Shown piece by piece: positions 46,701-57,900 of a stretch of DNA of 64,000 nucleotides. Location of the stretch: positions 62,001 to 126,000 of the forward strand of contig JAXRVH010000045.1 of the NCBI GenBank assembly GCA_034640345.1, given 5' to 3'. The position numbers were made by a program, and so were the translations under genes. The notes beneath the pieces were generated by a model that saw only the letters and a program-made list of their open reading frames with translations, was not told where the DNA came from and searched no databases. How positions within the stretch are numbered: position 1 is the first letter of the stretch; every line of letters starts with the position of its first letter. The DNA is from Drechslera avenae (taxonomy: Eukaryota > Ascomycota > Dothideomycetes > Pleosporales > Pleosporaceae).

Positions 46701-48631
46701 TGGAACATCACGTGTTGCGGCACACATGACAGCCTGCCCATTGGATCCTCACCCGCCGCGTGACGGAGACGCTCGTTCATAAGCTTCGACGTCGACAAGT
46801 TCGTCTCTCTGATTATCTCTGCTTGGTCCGCATTTTACTATCCTGACTACGCCCCGTTACCCCGGACTTGGGCCGTAACACACCCCAGAGATGGTCGACC
46901 ACATCCCGCACACGTGAACGTCATGAGCATCCGACGCGAAACATGGATCATGGTCTTTCGCATCCACCATTTCCAGCTCCCCCCTACTATTTTGAGATCT
47001 AGCTATGTCGACAGACTAACAATAGTGTAAACTAGAACCCATCTATACAAGGGTCTTGTATGCTGGCGCTCATTTACCCGCGTGGCTCATCTCAAAGATA
47101 CGATCATCATGCCGTCTTGGGCGCCACATGGTGAGGCGATTTACCGAAGGGGCCAATGCCTGCCGCTATGCGCACATGTCCCTTTTGCACATGTCGCTTG
47201 GAATACGACAATAGCCAAGATGCCCCGAGTGAGAAAAAGGCGTTATTCGATAGAAATGGCCGTCGTATTGCAGCTGAGAATGTGGATAATTGCTTTATAT
47301 TCGCTATAACACGACCCGCGCTGAGAGCATGGATACGGCACGCGGTACTTGTACAACTCGCCAACGGCCGTAGCTCTTGGGTAGGTTGCCAAAGTCCAAG
47401 CAGAATAGTGTGTGGAATCCTGAGCCGTTCTGCCATCGCTTGCGCTTGCACGTCCGTCTTTCCGCACACCACCTTCTCCACAACAATGTAGCAGCTGCAA
47501 TATTAGCATATGAGTGCGCATCAATAGCACTATATGAGGCTGTGACGGCGGTGTGAACTGCAGGTACCTCGCGCATTGCCCAGGACCGGGTAATTGGGTC
47601 TGCACGTGAGCGGAACGTTGACCGGAATACGTACCTCTCTAGAGGCATAGCAATACAAAATGTTCAGGGTTTGTGTTCAGCCACCGCGGGCTGGCTCCCA
47701 ACGTCCCGCTGTCCGCTCAAAAGCACTCATTAGCAGCATGTATGAGAGTGCCCTGGCAGCCGGATCCTTTCCCTCGGGAATGCGCTCTTCCTTATCCAGA
47801 GATTCATGCCTTGTTACCTGCTTATCAATACACGGGCGGCGGCATGCGATGGCTTACTGTAACGCCACATACTTCGGCCGGAATAGACAGTTACGAAACG
47901 GCCCGGCGTATTCGCCTGCTTGAGGAAGAGAAGAGAAAAAAACACGTAATAGCTGTTATTTTGCCACTTTGTAGGAACAGGACAAAGCCATCATGAAGAC
48001 ATCCACTTTCTGTTCAAGAAGCCGAGTCACGTGGTTACATCCCGGTTTACTTTACGTACAGTGAGTGTATCGGCTTCCGCGCCCCCTGCAGCATACATGG
48101 CGTGGGTCGATTTTTTTTGTGGGACGGCTGCTGACAGATCCCAAGTAGAGCTGTCCTTGGGGCCTGTCAATATGAGCAATGCATCTCTAGGATGGCGAGG
48201 AGAAAAGTGTAGCCATGCTGAGGCAGTTAGTCGGAGAAGAATACCGACCAATCAAGCCAAGCTGTTGAAAAGATACGCTAGCGGGTTAAACATGCATTTC
48301 TTTGTGCTACATCAAGTCATTGCTGGAGAAAGAGCAGAAGAGCAGAAGAGTGGAAGAAGAAACAACAACAACGACAACGAACAAACAAGTCATCAGTACC
48401 ACAACACTTCCATAACATGATTTTTCCATTCAACCCATTCTGATCCCTATCCTCGCTTCCATCCAATTTTGTCAAACTTCTCTCCCACCTACCAACCCAC
48501 TTGTTACGAGTCCCTCTATCCCAACGTCCCCTTACCTAACCCTGTACCCTGAGCAAGCTCCACTACGCACACGCACTCTTCATCGGATCCTCAGCAGCCG
48601 CACTGCTCGCATATGAAACAAGCGCTTCGTC
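43792..48631. other. Large gene-poor region, about 4.8 kb
   Basis: I find no supported gene on either strand. Frames of 100-205 codons at 44325-45048, 45545-45982 and 47107-47648 overlap each other on opposite strands and lack domains. A GTCCAGTC/CCCAGT tandem repeat lies at 44761-44800, a CAG repeat at 45648-45664 and a TGCATA palindromic run at 44874-44888. Base composition is not obviously RIP-like. Confidence 0.45.
44761..44800. repeat. Short tandem repeat of CCAGTC-type units
   Basis: Units GTCCAGTC and CCCAGT repeated several times; related in sequence to the repeat at 25072-25145. Confidence 0.7.
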
Positions 48632-50380
48632 TTACTCAGAGTAGCCCTCAAACGCCGGCATCACATCGTCGCCCATGGGCGGGTAATACTGCTCCGTAGA
48701 GACTTCACCACCAGGCGCAGAAGCATAGTAGGCATCATCAGACTGATCCTCCTGTGCCATCAGCCCCATAGGATCCAAGCTGCCATTGGGACCTAGAAGA
48801 GCCATCAAGTCCCCGAAGCTCAAGTGCGCAGCGTTATCCAGGCTAGATGCACCGAGGTCGGCATTTGGGCTCTGACGTTTCCTCTCTCCGTGACGCATCT
48901 TGCGGGCGGGGACGGGGTAGTGGAGCTTGCGCTTGTGGAGCTCAGGACGGGCCATGCTGAAGAGGGTGGCCGTGGTGGAACGTTTGGCAAGGCCGCCGAG
49001 ACCACCGCTGGTCAAGAGAGTCAAGACGGTGTTGAGGAGAGTTGTTACGAGGGCGAGTTTCTGTATAAAAATATCGACGGTCCCGTCGGTTGGTACGATA
49101 TTTGCAACCGGCGCAGGGAGGGCATTTGTTACGGTGCCGACAATGGTTGATGGGTCGACAGGCAGATTGCCGACAACGTTGACGCCTCCGGCTGCGCCAG
49201 CTACCGTGTTGACGAGCGACGAGGGGTCGAGGGAGGGTAGGTTGCCTGTAATGCTAAGGCCGCCTGGCACCACGTTGTTTACGACAGGCAATCCGTTAGT
49301 GACGGATCCTACGGTACCAGTTGCCGTGTTGACGAGAGAAGTCGGATCAACAGGCAGGCCGTTTAGGCTTCCTGAATTTCCAGATAAAGCACCCGTGGCC
49401 GTGTTGAGGACGGAGCCCGGGTTGACAGGCAGAGCCCCAAGTCCTGGTACCACGTTTCCTGCGTTGCCAGCTACACCAGTGACCGACTGAACAAGCGGCT
49501 GGATGGGCTTGGTAAGACCGACAACGTTTCCCAAGCCAGCGAGCTGACGACGTCGCAGTGCTCTACCGGCGATGCCTCCAAGACCACTCGTTAGACCGCC
49601 AACAATGGGAAGACCGGCAGCGACGCCAGTTACAGTTCCAACCGGAAGGCCACCGGTGACGCCCCCAAGGTTACTAGTTAGACCTCCAACGGGCAGACCG
49701 CCAGTGACAGCTCCAACTGTATTAGTAACGGTGCCAACAGCACCGGTCGCAGCACCAAGCGGGACGGCGTCGGCTGTTCCACCAAGCTTGATGCTTGCGA
49801 GAATGCTCTGAATTTGCTTGACAAGAGCAACAACGATGGTGTTGATATCGAAAGGTAGTTCTAAACCGGCAGCCGCCGTGCTCCTCTTCTCCACCGGCCT
49901 TGTCGAATAAGGACGAAACATGTCCGTAGCAGCAGGCGGAAGAAGCCCCTGAATGATATCCAGCAGCGGCTGGATCACGTCGAGAAACGTCCTCACGCTG
50001 ACAAACGTCGCCGGCGTGGTGGGCGGATAGGGATATACCGGCGGTACGAAGATGGGGTCCAGAGGCGGCGTCATGCCGGGATCAGAGATGGGCGTCGCAG
50101 TAAACTCGGGCACTGGCTCTGCCGTCGAGGAGCCGGACAAGCTAGTGGTGGTACCAGACGCAGTCGGTGTACCGGTAGGCGTGAAGTAACTATAAGCGAT
50201 TGTTGCATCACTGTAGTTGTACACGGACGTTTCTTCCGCAACACCAGTAGAAGCTGGCGCAGCAGCGGACGTGGCATTGAGCAGCTCAAATGGCGGGATC
50301 AGCCGAGGATAGGCAAGTGCAAAAGGCAAAGAGACAAGGAGAAGCCTTGTGGCTGCAACGGCATTGGTAGAGCGAGACAT
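48632..50380 (-). CDS. Secreted repeat protein with multiple Kex2 (KR) sites
   Basis: A 582-residue open frame from ATG 50380. Upstream codons to 50611 read like leader DNA. Residues 1-23 are a signal peptide (TRLLLVSLPFALA-Y). A Ser/Thr/Pro-rich region to about 160 may be O-glycosylated. Dibasic Kex2-type sites follow at 165-166 (EKR-S), 276-278 (RRR-Q), 466-467 (AKR-S), 483-484 and 501-502 (RKR-Q). Between them lie low-complexity Gly/Val/Leu repeats: GGLPVG/GGLTS units at 228-270, then four copies of LPVDPTSLVNTATG-like repeats beginning at 318, 342, 381 and 406. Processing would release several chains, the largest hydrophobic and repetitive. It could be a cell-wall or surface protein or a Kex2-processed secreted peptide precursor; I cannot decide. 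No catalytic motif. Confidence 0.75.
   Translation of the reverse strand: MSRSTNAVAATRLLLVSLPFALAYPRLIPPFELLNATSAAAPASTGVAEETSVYNYSDATIAYSYFTPTGTPTASGTTTSLSGSSTAEPVPEFTATPISDPGMTPPLDPIFVPPVYPYPPTTPATFVSVRTFLDVIQPLLDIIQGLLPPAATDMFRPYSTRPVEKRSTAAAGLELPFDINTIVVALVKQIQSILASIKLGGTADAVPLGAATGAVGTVTNTVGAVTGGLPVGGLTSNLGGVTGGLPVGTVTGVAAGLPIVGGLTSGLGGIAGRALRRRQLAGLGNVVGLTKPIQPLVQSVTGVAGNAGNVVPGLGALPVNPGSVLNTATGALSGNSGSLNGLPVDPTSLVNTATGTVGSVTNGLPVVNNVVPGGLSITGNLPSLDPSSLVNTVAGAAGGVNVVGNLPVDPSTIVGTVTNALPAPVANIVPTDGTVDIFIQKLALVTTLLNTVLTLLTSGGLGGLAKRSTTATLFSMARPELHKRKLHYPVPARKMRHGERKRQSPNADLGASSLDNAAHLSFGDLMALLGPNGSLDPMGLMAQEDQSDDAYYASAPGGEVSTEQYYPPMGDDVMPAFEGYSE
49124..49429 (-). repeat. Coding repeats: four LPVDPTSLVNTATG-like units
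   Basis: Protein-level repeat inside the secreted protein (residues 318-419). Units start LPVNPGS, LPVDPTS, LPSLDPSS and LPVDPST, spaced 24-39 residues. Confidence 0.8.
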
Positions 50381-51255
50381 GATTCTTTTCTTCTTCTCTT
50401 GCTCACGCTTGCTTTGACGAAGCGGAGTGGTATTTTTGCTGGTGGAAAACAGGGGGTTGCAAGATATCCATCTCTCATATGGGTGTTCAGAGGCTTGCAT
50501 TCCTGGACATATTCTACGCCTTGACGTGATGTACATTCCACGAAAAAAAAAGGGCTCCTGGCTTGGCACGTCAGCATCACGAGGGTGATGTGGTGAAGGG
50601 GGAAGAAGCAAGGAGAAGGAGAGAGAGAGGGTTTGGTATTCAATTCTCGTCTTTTGGGAGGGGTTGTGTGCTCTTGGTTATCGCGGGACCTGCACCCGGG
50701 GGATACATGTTAAGGCCTGATCTCGACAATATTTTTTTCTATAACCAGAGTATACGAAATCATCTCTTAACTTGAGTGAATTTGCACATACTGCCAAAAC
50801 GACAAGAATCAATTTTCTTCTTTTTTTTTCCTCGTTACGGTTCGGAAATTTTCAAAGCTACGCAGTAATCTGATACTCCCAAGTATCTGTCCAAGCGTTC
50901 GTCCTGTCATAGCCTATAGCGTTAGCGTCAACGGTTGCAATGATCCCCCGCGGGGAGAGAGAGAGAAAAAAGAAAGGCACATACCAAGAGCGAAGATTGT
51001 AACGTGCCAACCGTTCGGAGAAAAAACTCACGCCAACACATCCCGCGCAAGATTGGAGGTGTGATACCCAAGGAAATTTAGCCAAGACAGTGGTTTTCGT
51101 CGCACACGTTTCTTGCAACGCATTTGGCACTAGATGGCGTGTAGCTGACCAACAACTGTACACACTGCTGACAAGACAGTGAGGGGAAAATAAGAACGAA
51201 AATGAGCCGTCGGGACTTGTGACAGGTAAGTTTGCTTTTTGTCTGTCTATTTGTT
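50381..51255. other. Intergenic
   Basis: Promoter of the secreted repeat protein and 3' flank of CDC26. GA-rich near 50605-50630 and T-rich near 50820; no gene. Confidence 0.5.
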
Positions 51256-51435
51256 TCAACCCATGATGCGGTCCTTCTTGGACTTTTGCTTGGACCTTGC
51301 GTCGTTGGCCGACTGGGCCTGTCGTTCATCTTCCAGCCTCTGTTGGGCCTCGTGGACTTTGCGCTTGCGGTCTACCTCCCATTGCTCAATGTCGTTTTGT
51401 GTGAGCGTGATGGTTGTTGGGGCGCGTCGGAGCAT
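51256..51435 (-). CDS. CDC26: Anaphase-promoting complex subunit Cdc26 (short ORF)
   Basis: A 59-codon frame starting at the ATG at 51435; an in-frame ATG at 51546 would add 37 unrelated residues. The start MLRRAPTTITLTQNDIEQWE matches the conserved Cdc26 N-terminus (human begins MLRRKPTRLEL), which inserts as an extended peptide into the TPR superhelix of Apc6/Cut9 and stabilises the complex in mitotic ubiquitination. The rest is a charged helix ending KKDRIMG, similar to the DRIG ending of relatives. It is small enough to be missed by automatic annotation. Yeast and animal Cdc26 are 80-125 residues, so a further 3' exon cannot be excluded. Confidence 0.75.
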   Translation of the reverse strand: MLRRAPTTITLTQNDIEQWEVDRKRKVHEAQQRLEDERQAQSANDARSKQKSKKDRIMG

Positions 51436-51944
51436 GGTGGTAGGAGGAAGTTTTCTTTTGGTAGATGGAGATGTAGCTGGGTTGAATGCCAAGGGGGGTG
51501 GGTTGGTTGACGGACGACACACGCTATGATATTGCAGGGCTTTCAAACAGAAGAGCCTCTTCGTTCTGTTCTGTTCTGATGAGCTGGAGAGCTGACAAGC
51601 GGTATTCGATTGACTATTTGTTCACGGTGTTGTAGTTTGCTGGCTGGGGTGGGCGGATTGCGGTTGTCGAAGAGGTTATTGAGATTATCCAACGAGTGAT
51701 CTAGGACGATGTGTTATAAAACACAGAGCTTCCAGAAAGCGATGAGCGCGATGAAAGTAAACACGCAATGTTGATGCCCGGGTCTGTGTGAGACGAAGAG
51801 CGGTGCACGTGGTGCGGGAGGCTCGTCGGCCATGATCCCTGCACATTGCCAAGGCTTCGCGATCTCGAAAGTTTGGAGTGGTAGTGACGGCACCGAAGAT
51901 TATCCATCCATTGCGCCATGGCCCAACGACAGATGTGCCCTTCA

Positions 51945-52984
51945 ATGGGCGCGCTGCGGCGTATGTTAGCAGCAGATGCATCGGCTATACCGAATTGCTC
52001 GACAAGAGGACTCCACAGCTCCGCGAAGAGGCTTGAAGAGCAGCCCAACAATGCATCACCGGCCGCTCGTACGCCTTCCAGACTACCAGTGAACTCGAAA
52101 ATCCAACCGCTGACCTGAATGTAGCCCTTCCGGAAACTCGCAGGACCCGCTCCGCGACCGCTCTGAGGCAAATTACCAACCTCCAGAATCGCAAAAGCAT
52201 ACCAGGCGCACTCGCTCGAGGCTCCTTCCCCAGCGGCCAAATGGCACGACGAACTTCCCAGCCCACCGAGCCTGGCTTCCTACCAGAAGATAGTACCTCG
52301 GAAAAGGCTCAGCCAGGTGCCAATACACCCTTCCGCTTCGCACGAACTGGTGCAGGCCCAAGAATCACTCGTACCTCTGCCCCGCCCCAAGGGCAAATGG
52401 TCCGCGCCCCCTCCACCCTACGTGTCGGAAACGCTGCTCGGGGTCCCAATGTGCGTGGCCCAAACCTACGCGGTAGGGATGGTGGCAAAGCAAGCGGCCC
52501 GGGCGGAAAACGAAGGGACGGCCCAGCGGGCAACCGCGGCAGCGGTGGCGGCCCCAAGAGGCGTGAGAGGACATCTGGCGGCGACAGTACTATAGGAACC
52601 ACGCTTGCCGAAATCGATCTTGGCTCTACAATCTCGGACAAAATGTCGCAGCAGCTTCTGCGCCTACAGAGAAAGGAATGGGACCGTGTGCCTTATGAGC
52701 CCAAGTACGCCAAAGACAGCTTCGCAGCGAATGAGTTGATACATGCTGGAAGGGAACTGTTCAAGGGCGAGGTTCCACCCATAAAGATCTGGGGTCCATT
52801 GGAGAAGCAGATTGGCGTCGTGGGCATGTTTGGGGCAGAGGCGCATTTGAAAATTAGAAGGGTAGGTGATGATCATGGGCGGTGGGGATACAGAGGAGAT
52901 GAGCCGCAACCTGGGAACAAGGTCTCTGAAGATGCGGTTGAGATCAAGGGGGTGGAGAAGAAGAACGAGGCTGTCTCACCATAG
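51945..52984 (+). CDS. Putative mitochondrial protein, possibly ribosomal (model incomplete)
   Basis: The 3' part, 52241-52984, is a solid frame of 247 codons; in-frame sequence extends upstream to about 52038. Its end (ISDKMSQQLLRLQRKEWD, YEPKYAKDSFAANELIHAGRELFKGEVPPIKIWGPL and VGMFGAEAHLKIRR) looks like a conserved globular domain, preceded by a Gly/Arg-rich basic linker. A different frame just upstream, starting MGALRRMLAAD at 51945, encodes a convincing mitochondrial presequence (TRGLHSSAKRL), stopping at 52118. A splice or frame change must join them. Candidate donors are GTACGC near 52070 and GTGAAC near 52091, with acceptors TCCAG near 52184 or ACCAG near 52205; I cannot choose. A fungal small-subunit mitoribosomal protein is my best guess. 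Confidence 0.55.
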
Positions 52985-53193
52985 AGGAAGATAGTATGAC
53001 ATGTATATGAAGCTTGTACAACCATAGACATGACGGCAATGTACATTATAGCATGGATTTTTTTTGGTCATTTGTCCCTATTTCACAGCGTCATACACGC
53101 AATGTTACTGCTGCTTGAGCGCGAATTCTGAGATGTTGTTTCAGCAGCTCATCTTCTTAACAAACTTAACCAAGGCTACGAGCTGGTCGACTC

Positions 53194-54856
53194 CTACTTG
53201 GATGCCCAAACAACCTTGTACTTGAACTGCGTCGGAAAGCTCTTGTCCGTGATGAGAAGCTCCTCACCTTCCTCGACGAGGTCAACCATCTTCTTCTCCA
53301 GATTAGGGCGTGTCTGCTCTTCAAGGCCTGCAAGTTGCATGTAGAGCGACTTCTCTCCTGTACGAATCGAAGGCTTCTTGAGCTGGCTACGCAAAATTAG
53401 CAGTCTTTCCCGATTGAATGAAAATGTATACGTACGCCTCTGGTCGTTCTGCAAGTCCTTCGATAAACTCCTGTAACGTGATACCAGGGAGAACTTGAAT
53501 GGGTCGCGCGATATTGCCAGCACCGCAAACGGGACAGTCGTCCTTTTTCTGATGTTCGAAAGTGTAGGTGTATACAGAGTCGTCGCCAGTGTACATCATG
53601 TAGTTATCCATACCTGGGTATCCCAAGAAAGGATTGCTGTTCGTCGCAATCTTGAACGCCTCGTTGCAGCAACTGGCCGCCACAATGGCATTTGTGCTTG
53701 CAATCGCCGGGATGATATTCTTGACAACTCCTTGGGTCATGCTGTAAGTGACACCCTCGATGTTGAACTCTTTTGCGCGAGCGGATGCCTTGTTGAACAG
53801 CCAGGTGATGTGCTCCGGGTCGTCGGTGTCGAGGGTAATGTCTTTGCGCTCCTCCTCCCATGCTATGATGTGTGCCCATTCGATGCAGTGTTGTGGCTGT
53901 CGAGGAATTGTGGCGAGCGTGCAGAGAGGTACTGCGGCACGGGGAGCGTGCATATCAAGCTGGCACTCGATGCACGAGGTCATGGTAGGGAAGATGACAC
54001 GTGCCTGGCCTTTAAAGCCCTCGGTTCCACCATCGATTAGCGGTTTCATCGAGTCGGGATTGTTTTCATCCACCATGCTCACAAGTGTTGCATTAATCCA
54101 TCGTCGTGCTTCGATGCTATCCAGCCCACATACAATGAGGCCGAATTGCATGTAGTAGCTCTCATCCTTGTCCTGGATCTTGCCGCAATAAGGGGTAATC
54201 TTGACGCCCTTGACACGTTTCTCTACAAAAGCGGCGGCGGTTTCAGCTTTATACTTTCCTACATCAGAGGCTCGGAAGAGGAATTGTCGGTTAAGGTTGC
54301 TGACGTCGATAGTGTCCATGTCGATGACGTGGATGTCCTTGAAGCCTGAGAGGGCGAGGTTCTTGAGAATCTCGCATCCTAACCCACCAGCACCACTGAG
54401 AATTCTATTAGTACAAAGACCGGATGGGTAGCATTGACATATGTCGCGATGGCAGACTCACATGACACTACGTGTTGTTAGCCCTGGGTTCTTGTACCTC
54501 GTATGATTGTATTCTTACAGAACTTTGAGGTTACTCAAGTATTCAATCGCCTGTTCACCGACCATGAAGCTGTCTTCATCGGTAAAAGGTCCTGTTCGGG
54601 TGAGGATGTAGTCTAAATACTTCCTGACGCATGCTATTAGTCAAAAGCTCAGAATATACTCGAAACACCAGCTTACCATCGCGCTCGCGGGCTGGCTGTT
54701 GAGGCAGCGCTCATATTGTCCACGTTGACAGCCATCTAGTAGAAATTCGTCAAAGATGGGGGTGGGAAAGTCAAGCGTAGTCAAACGGTAGTCACAGGCA
54801 TCGGAGTGTAGATGATCTGCCAAGGCGCTAGCATGCGGGTCTGCGGGCGCATCCAT
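53194..54856 (-). CDS. UBA3: NEDD8-activating enzyme E1 catalytic subunit Uba3 (5 exons, one a 6-base microexon)
   Basis: Exons 54856-54669, 54623-54519, 54467-54462, 54395-53436 and 53386-53194 give 483 residues. With Ula1/APP-BP1, Uba3 adenylates Rub1/NEDD8 and passes it to Ubc12 for cullin modification. The ATP-binding loop KVLVIGAGGLGCEILKNL is assembled across the microexon: exon 2 ends KV-CT, TGTCAT adds L-V-AT, exon 4 begins TGGTGCT. Catalytic Cys258 lies in PLCTLATIPRQPQHCIEWA. Also visible are DxDTID-SNLNRQFLF (nucleotide/Mg site), zinc cysteines in CIEC and CPVCGAG, and the C-terminal ubiquitin-like E2-binding domain. The exon 1 donor is uncertain: GTGTTT at 54668 keeps frame and the conserved Trp, while the better GTAAGC at 54676 does not. 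Divergent from TEL2 by 115 bases. Confidence 0.93.
54462..54467 (-). other. UBA3: Six-base microexon of UBA3
   Basis: TGTCAT flanked by ACGTAG upstream and GTGAGT downstream on the minus strand. Inclusion gives the invariant KVLVIGAGGLG; skipping would delete two residues in frame (L-V-I to L) from the ATP-binding strand. Confidence 0.85.
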
Positions 54857-54971
54857 GGACGCCGATCGGGCACGCTGCACTTTGTTAAGCTAGGCAGCGT
54901 GATATAACATCCAGCGATATCTAATATATCGGATCCGGACGTTTGCGCTTCTCAGATATCGCTAGGGTGAC
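54857..54971. promoter_or_regulatory. Very short divergent promoter, UBA3/TEL2
   Basis: 115 bases between the start codons. GATATC-like repeats (GCGATATC, AGATATCG) appear at about 54914 and 54955. Confidence 0.5.
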
Positions 54972-57900
54972 ATGGCTGACTTCCTAACCGCGGTGTCTAC
55001 CAAAAAGGTCAAAGACCACGAACCTTTGATTCGTGAAGTCACAACCCAGAGCAAACAAGAAGATCCGGTCACTATTACGTCGCCTAAATCAGCACTTGAA
55101 GCACTCAAGAACCAACCCAATCGAGAAACCTTCGGCAAAATCTTAAAGTATCTGAGTACAGAGGGTTTCAATATCATACTTCCAGAGCCACTCAACGCAA
55201 GCATCGCGCATCAACTCGTCAACGACACTGTACCAAATTACTGGAGAACTATAAAGACATCGGCAGATGCAAAGCGACTGGGAAAAATTCTTCGCAACCC
55301 GATAGGTCTTGGTCATTTTGTCACGAGGCTTCGTTCGCTTATTGCGGACAGCCGCCAGAAGAAAGCACCCGGTGAAGCGCGCAACACATCCGAACATATC
55401 TCAGACACGCTAGATGTTTTAGACCTAGTCCTGAGCGGCGATGAAACAACGCATCTAATACTGAAGGATGTACTGGCATTTGCCAAAAACTCCATACAGA
55501 AGAAACTGATATGGAGAGAGTATCTTGCGCAAGCAGTGTCCGGACGTTTACTTTCGACCGCAGCCGAGGCTGAAGATGTACTAAAGAAGAGTGAAGAGAC
55601 TTCTAGCGTCAATAGCTGGATCGCGGATGGAAATGAGTACGCAACTTGGTTAGGACGTAATATTGCCAATTTGATTGAGCGCGGCGATCAAAACCAGGAG
55701 TATATTGCCGCAGTCGTAGAGTTATTCTCAAAGGCACTGAGCCTAGGATATACAGGTATGTCAATTCCCCAACAATTTCATCACATACTAAATTACCAGA
55801 TCGGATTGTTGGTGCGCTTCTTACAGCGTTGGTTGACAGGGGCCATATTGAGAATCTCACAAGCTTCATATCTCAGCTGAAGACGTTCGAGCAGCGAAAA
55901 TACATGAACTCATTTGTTGCATTCACTGCTAAAAAGTACTTTGCCGCAGAGGTCATGGGCAAAGAAGACGCACCGATCCCATCTTCCAAGGCCGTATCAG
56001 CTGCTGCGGCTTTAATTTATACTCTCATCAAGGACAACGATGTCTTGAAGGAGCATCTAGTATCTTCGCTTACACGGTCCACAATCCCTACGCTTGACGA
56101 CTCACTATCTGCTCGGAGAAGTATTGTCGCTGCTTTAGCTAAAGACGAAGGTAAGCATCAACGACCCATTCTTCGATATCGTTGACCAAGGTATCATAGA
56201 GAAGCTGCACACCCTTCTAGAGGGCATCATAAAACTATTCGGAGATTCGGTATATGTCAGACATACTCCCGTACTACAACAAGAAGGTATCAAAACTCTC
56301 GCACGGTCACGATCATTGGACTAAACCATTTTAGCGCTTGCTCAGACGTTGGCCCTGTGCAGTGGTTATGTCCAACGCTCGCAACCCATGTTTCTCAAGA
56401 TGATGGCAAAGTCATCCTATCATGTCAATGGCATGTCGAATCGCATTGGCGCAGCCTCTACACGAGCTCGGTTCCTGGGGATCGCGGTTGGTATCGCGAT
56501 TTCCAAGATGGTAGATAATACAGATTTGCAACTAAAATTTGAGCTAGAAGGTGCTGAAGATGAAGAAGCGAGGTGGTACCAACGCCTCACTGAAGTCGAC
56601 GATAAACTTGGAATTGTCGCCGATCTGAAGAGTCAAGACGAGAGTATAGTTCCCGTGAAGAAGACTCAACCAAAGCCAAAGCCAAAGCCAGCACCCAAGT
56701 CTTCAAATGCTCCAGGCATTACCGAAATACAAGGCCCACGGATCGTTGAGGTCATGTCCGACTCTGAAGATGAAGATGCAGACTTGGTCATGTACGACAA
56801 ACCGGACTCTGACCCCGAAGACGATACAGATGATCCGACAGCCATCAACCGCAATAAACCCACTGCGCCTGTCTACGTACGGGATCTCATCGCGGGTCTA
56901 CGCGACCAGGAAGATTACGACCGACACGAACTGGCTTTAGCCACTGCCGCTTCGCTGATTCGACGTAAAGCAAATTTTGGGACTGAAGTCACCGACCACC
57001 TCGAAGAGCTGGCTACGTTGCTTACGGGACTGCAAGACAATTCCGAACTGGAAAGCTTCGCGCAGCAAAGACAACAAGCCCTGATTGCTGTACTTCTTGC
57101 GAAACCAGCGCAAATGGCACAATGGTTTGCGCGTTCCTTCTTCTCTGGCGATTACAGTCTGCAACAGCGCATAGCCATGCTCACAACTCTCGGTCTCGGA
57201 GCACGCGAGCTAGCTGGCATGAAGGATTCTTCTACCGACGATCTGATACCCGCAAAGCCAGACTTTCCGAGCAAACAACTTCCACCGCACCTCCACAAGA
57301 TCTATGCCGAAAACAATAACGGGCCATCAGTCACAAAAATCTCCAGCAATATGGCGCGCGAGATGCTCTCACCAATCGCATCCCAAGCGGCTGACCAGCT
57401 AAGTGGCCCGAATATTCTCAAAGTCCGAACCTTTAGCTCCCGCATGGAAGTGGAGAAGAAGCGGCATAAACCAATACCGAATGCGCTCGCGCAGATTGTA
57501 GCCGACAACTTCTTCTTCCCCCTCACCGGGCGCTGGTGGCTCCAAATTCGCGCGAACAGCGACTCGATATACTCATCGGCTCACCTCCTACCAACATTCC
57601 TACAAACCCTGTCTATCATTCTCAACGCGTCGGGACCAAACACGCTCGCTCTGCCGCAGATGACGCGCGAGTATTGGGACCTCTTGCTCTCGGTACGCGG
57701 CATTGCGAGTAAGGACAAGAACGTGCTCAATGCCGTCTTGTTCGGATTTCTGATGCTGTTGGAAACGAACGAGAATAAGGAGCGAGTGGCTACGGAGCAT
57801 GGCAAGGAGCTTCTAGAGACGCAGGCGTGGGTGAAGATGGTTTTTGATGGACTAGGTGCCGGGAGCGAAGAGGACGAGCGGGTGAGGGTACTTGCGGCGG

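Noticed and set aside
51701..52240. Minus-strand 179-codon frame
   Set aside because: Overlaps the plus-strand mitochondrial presequence and shows no recognisable domain.
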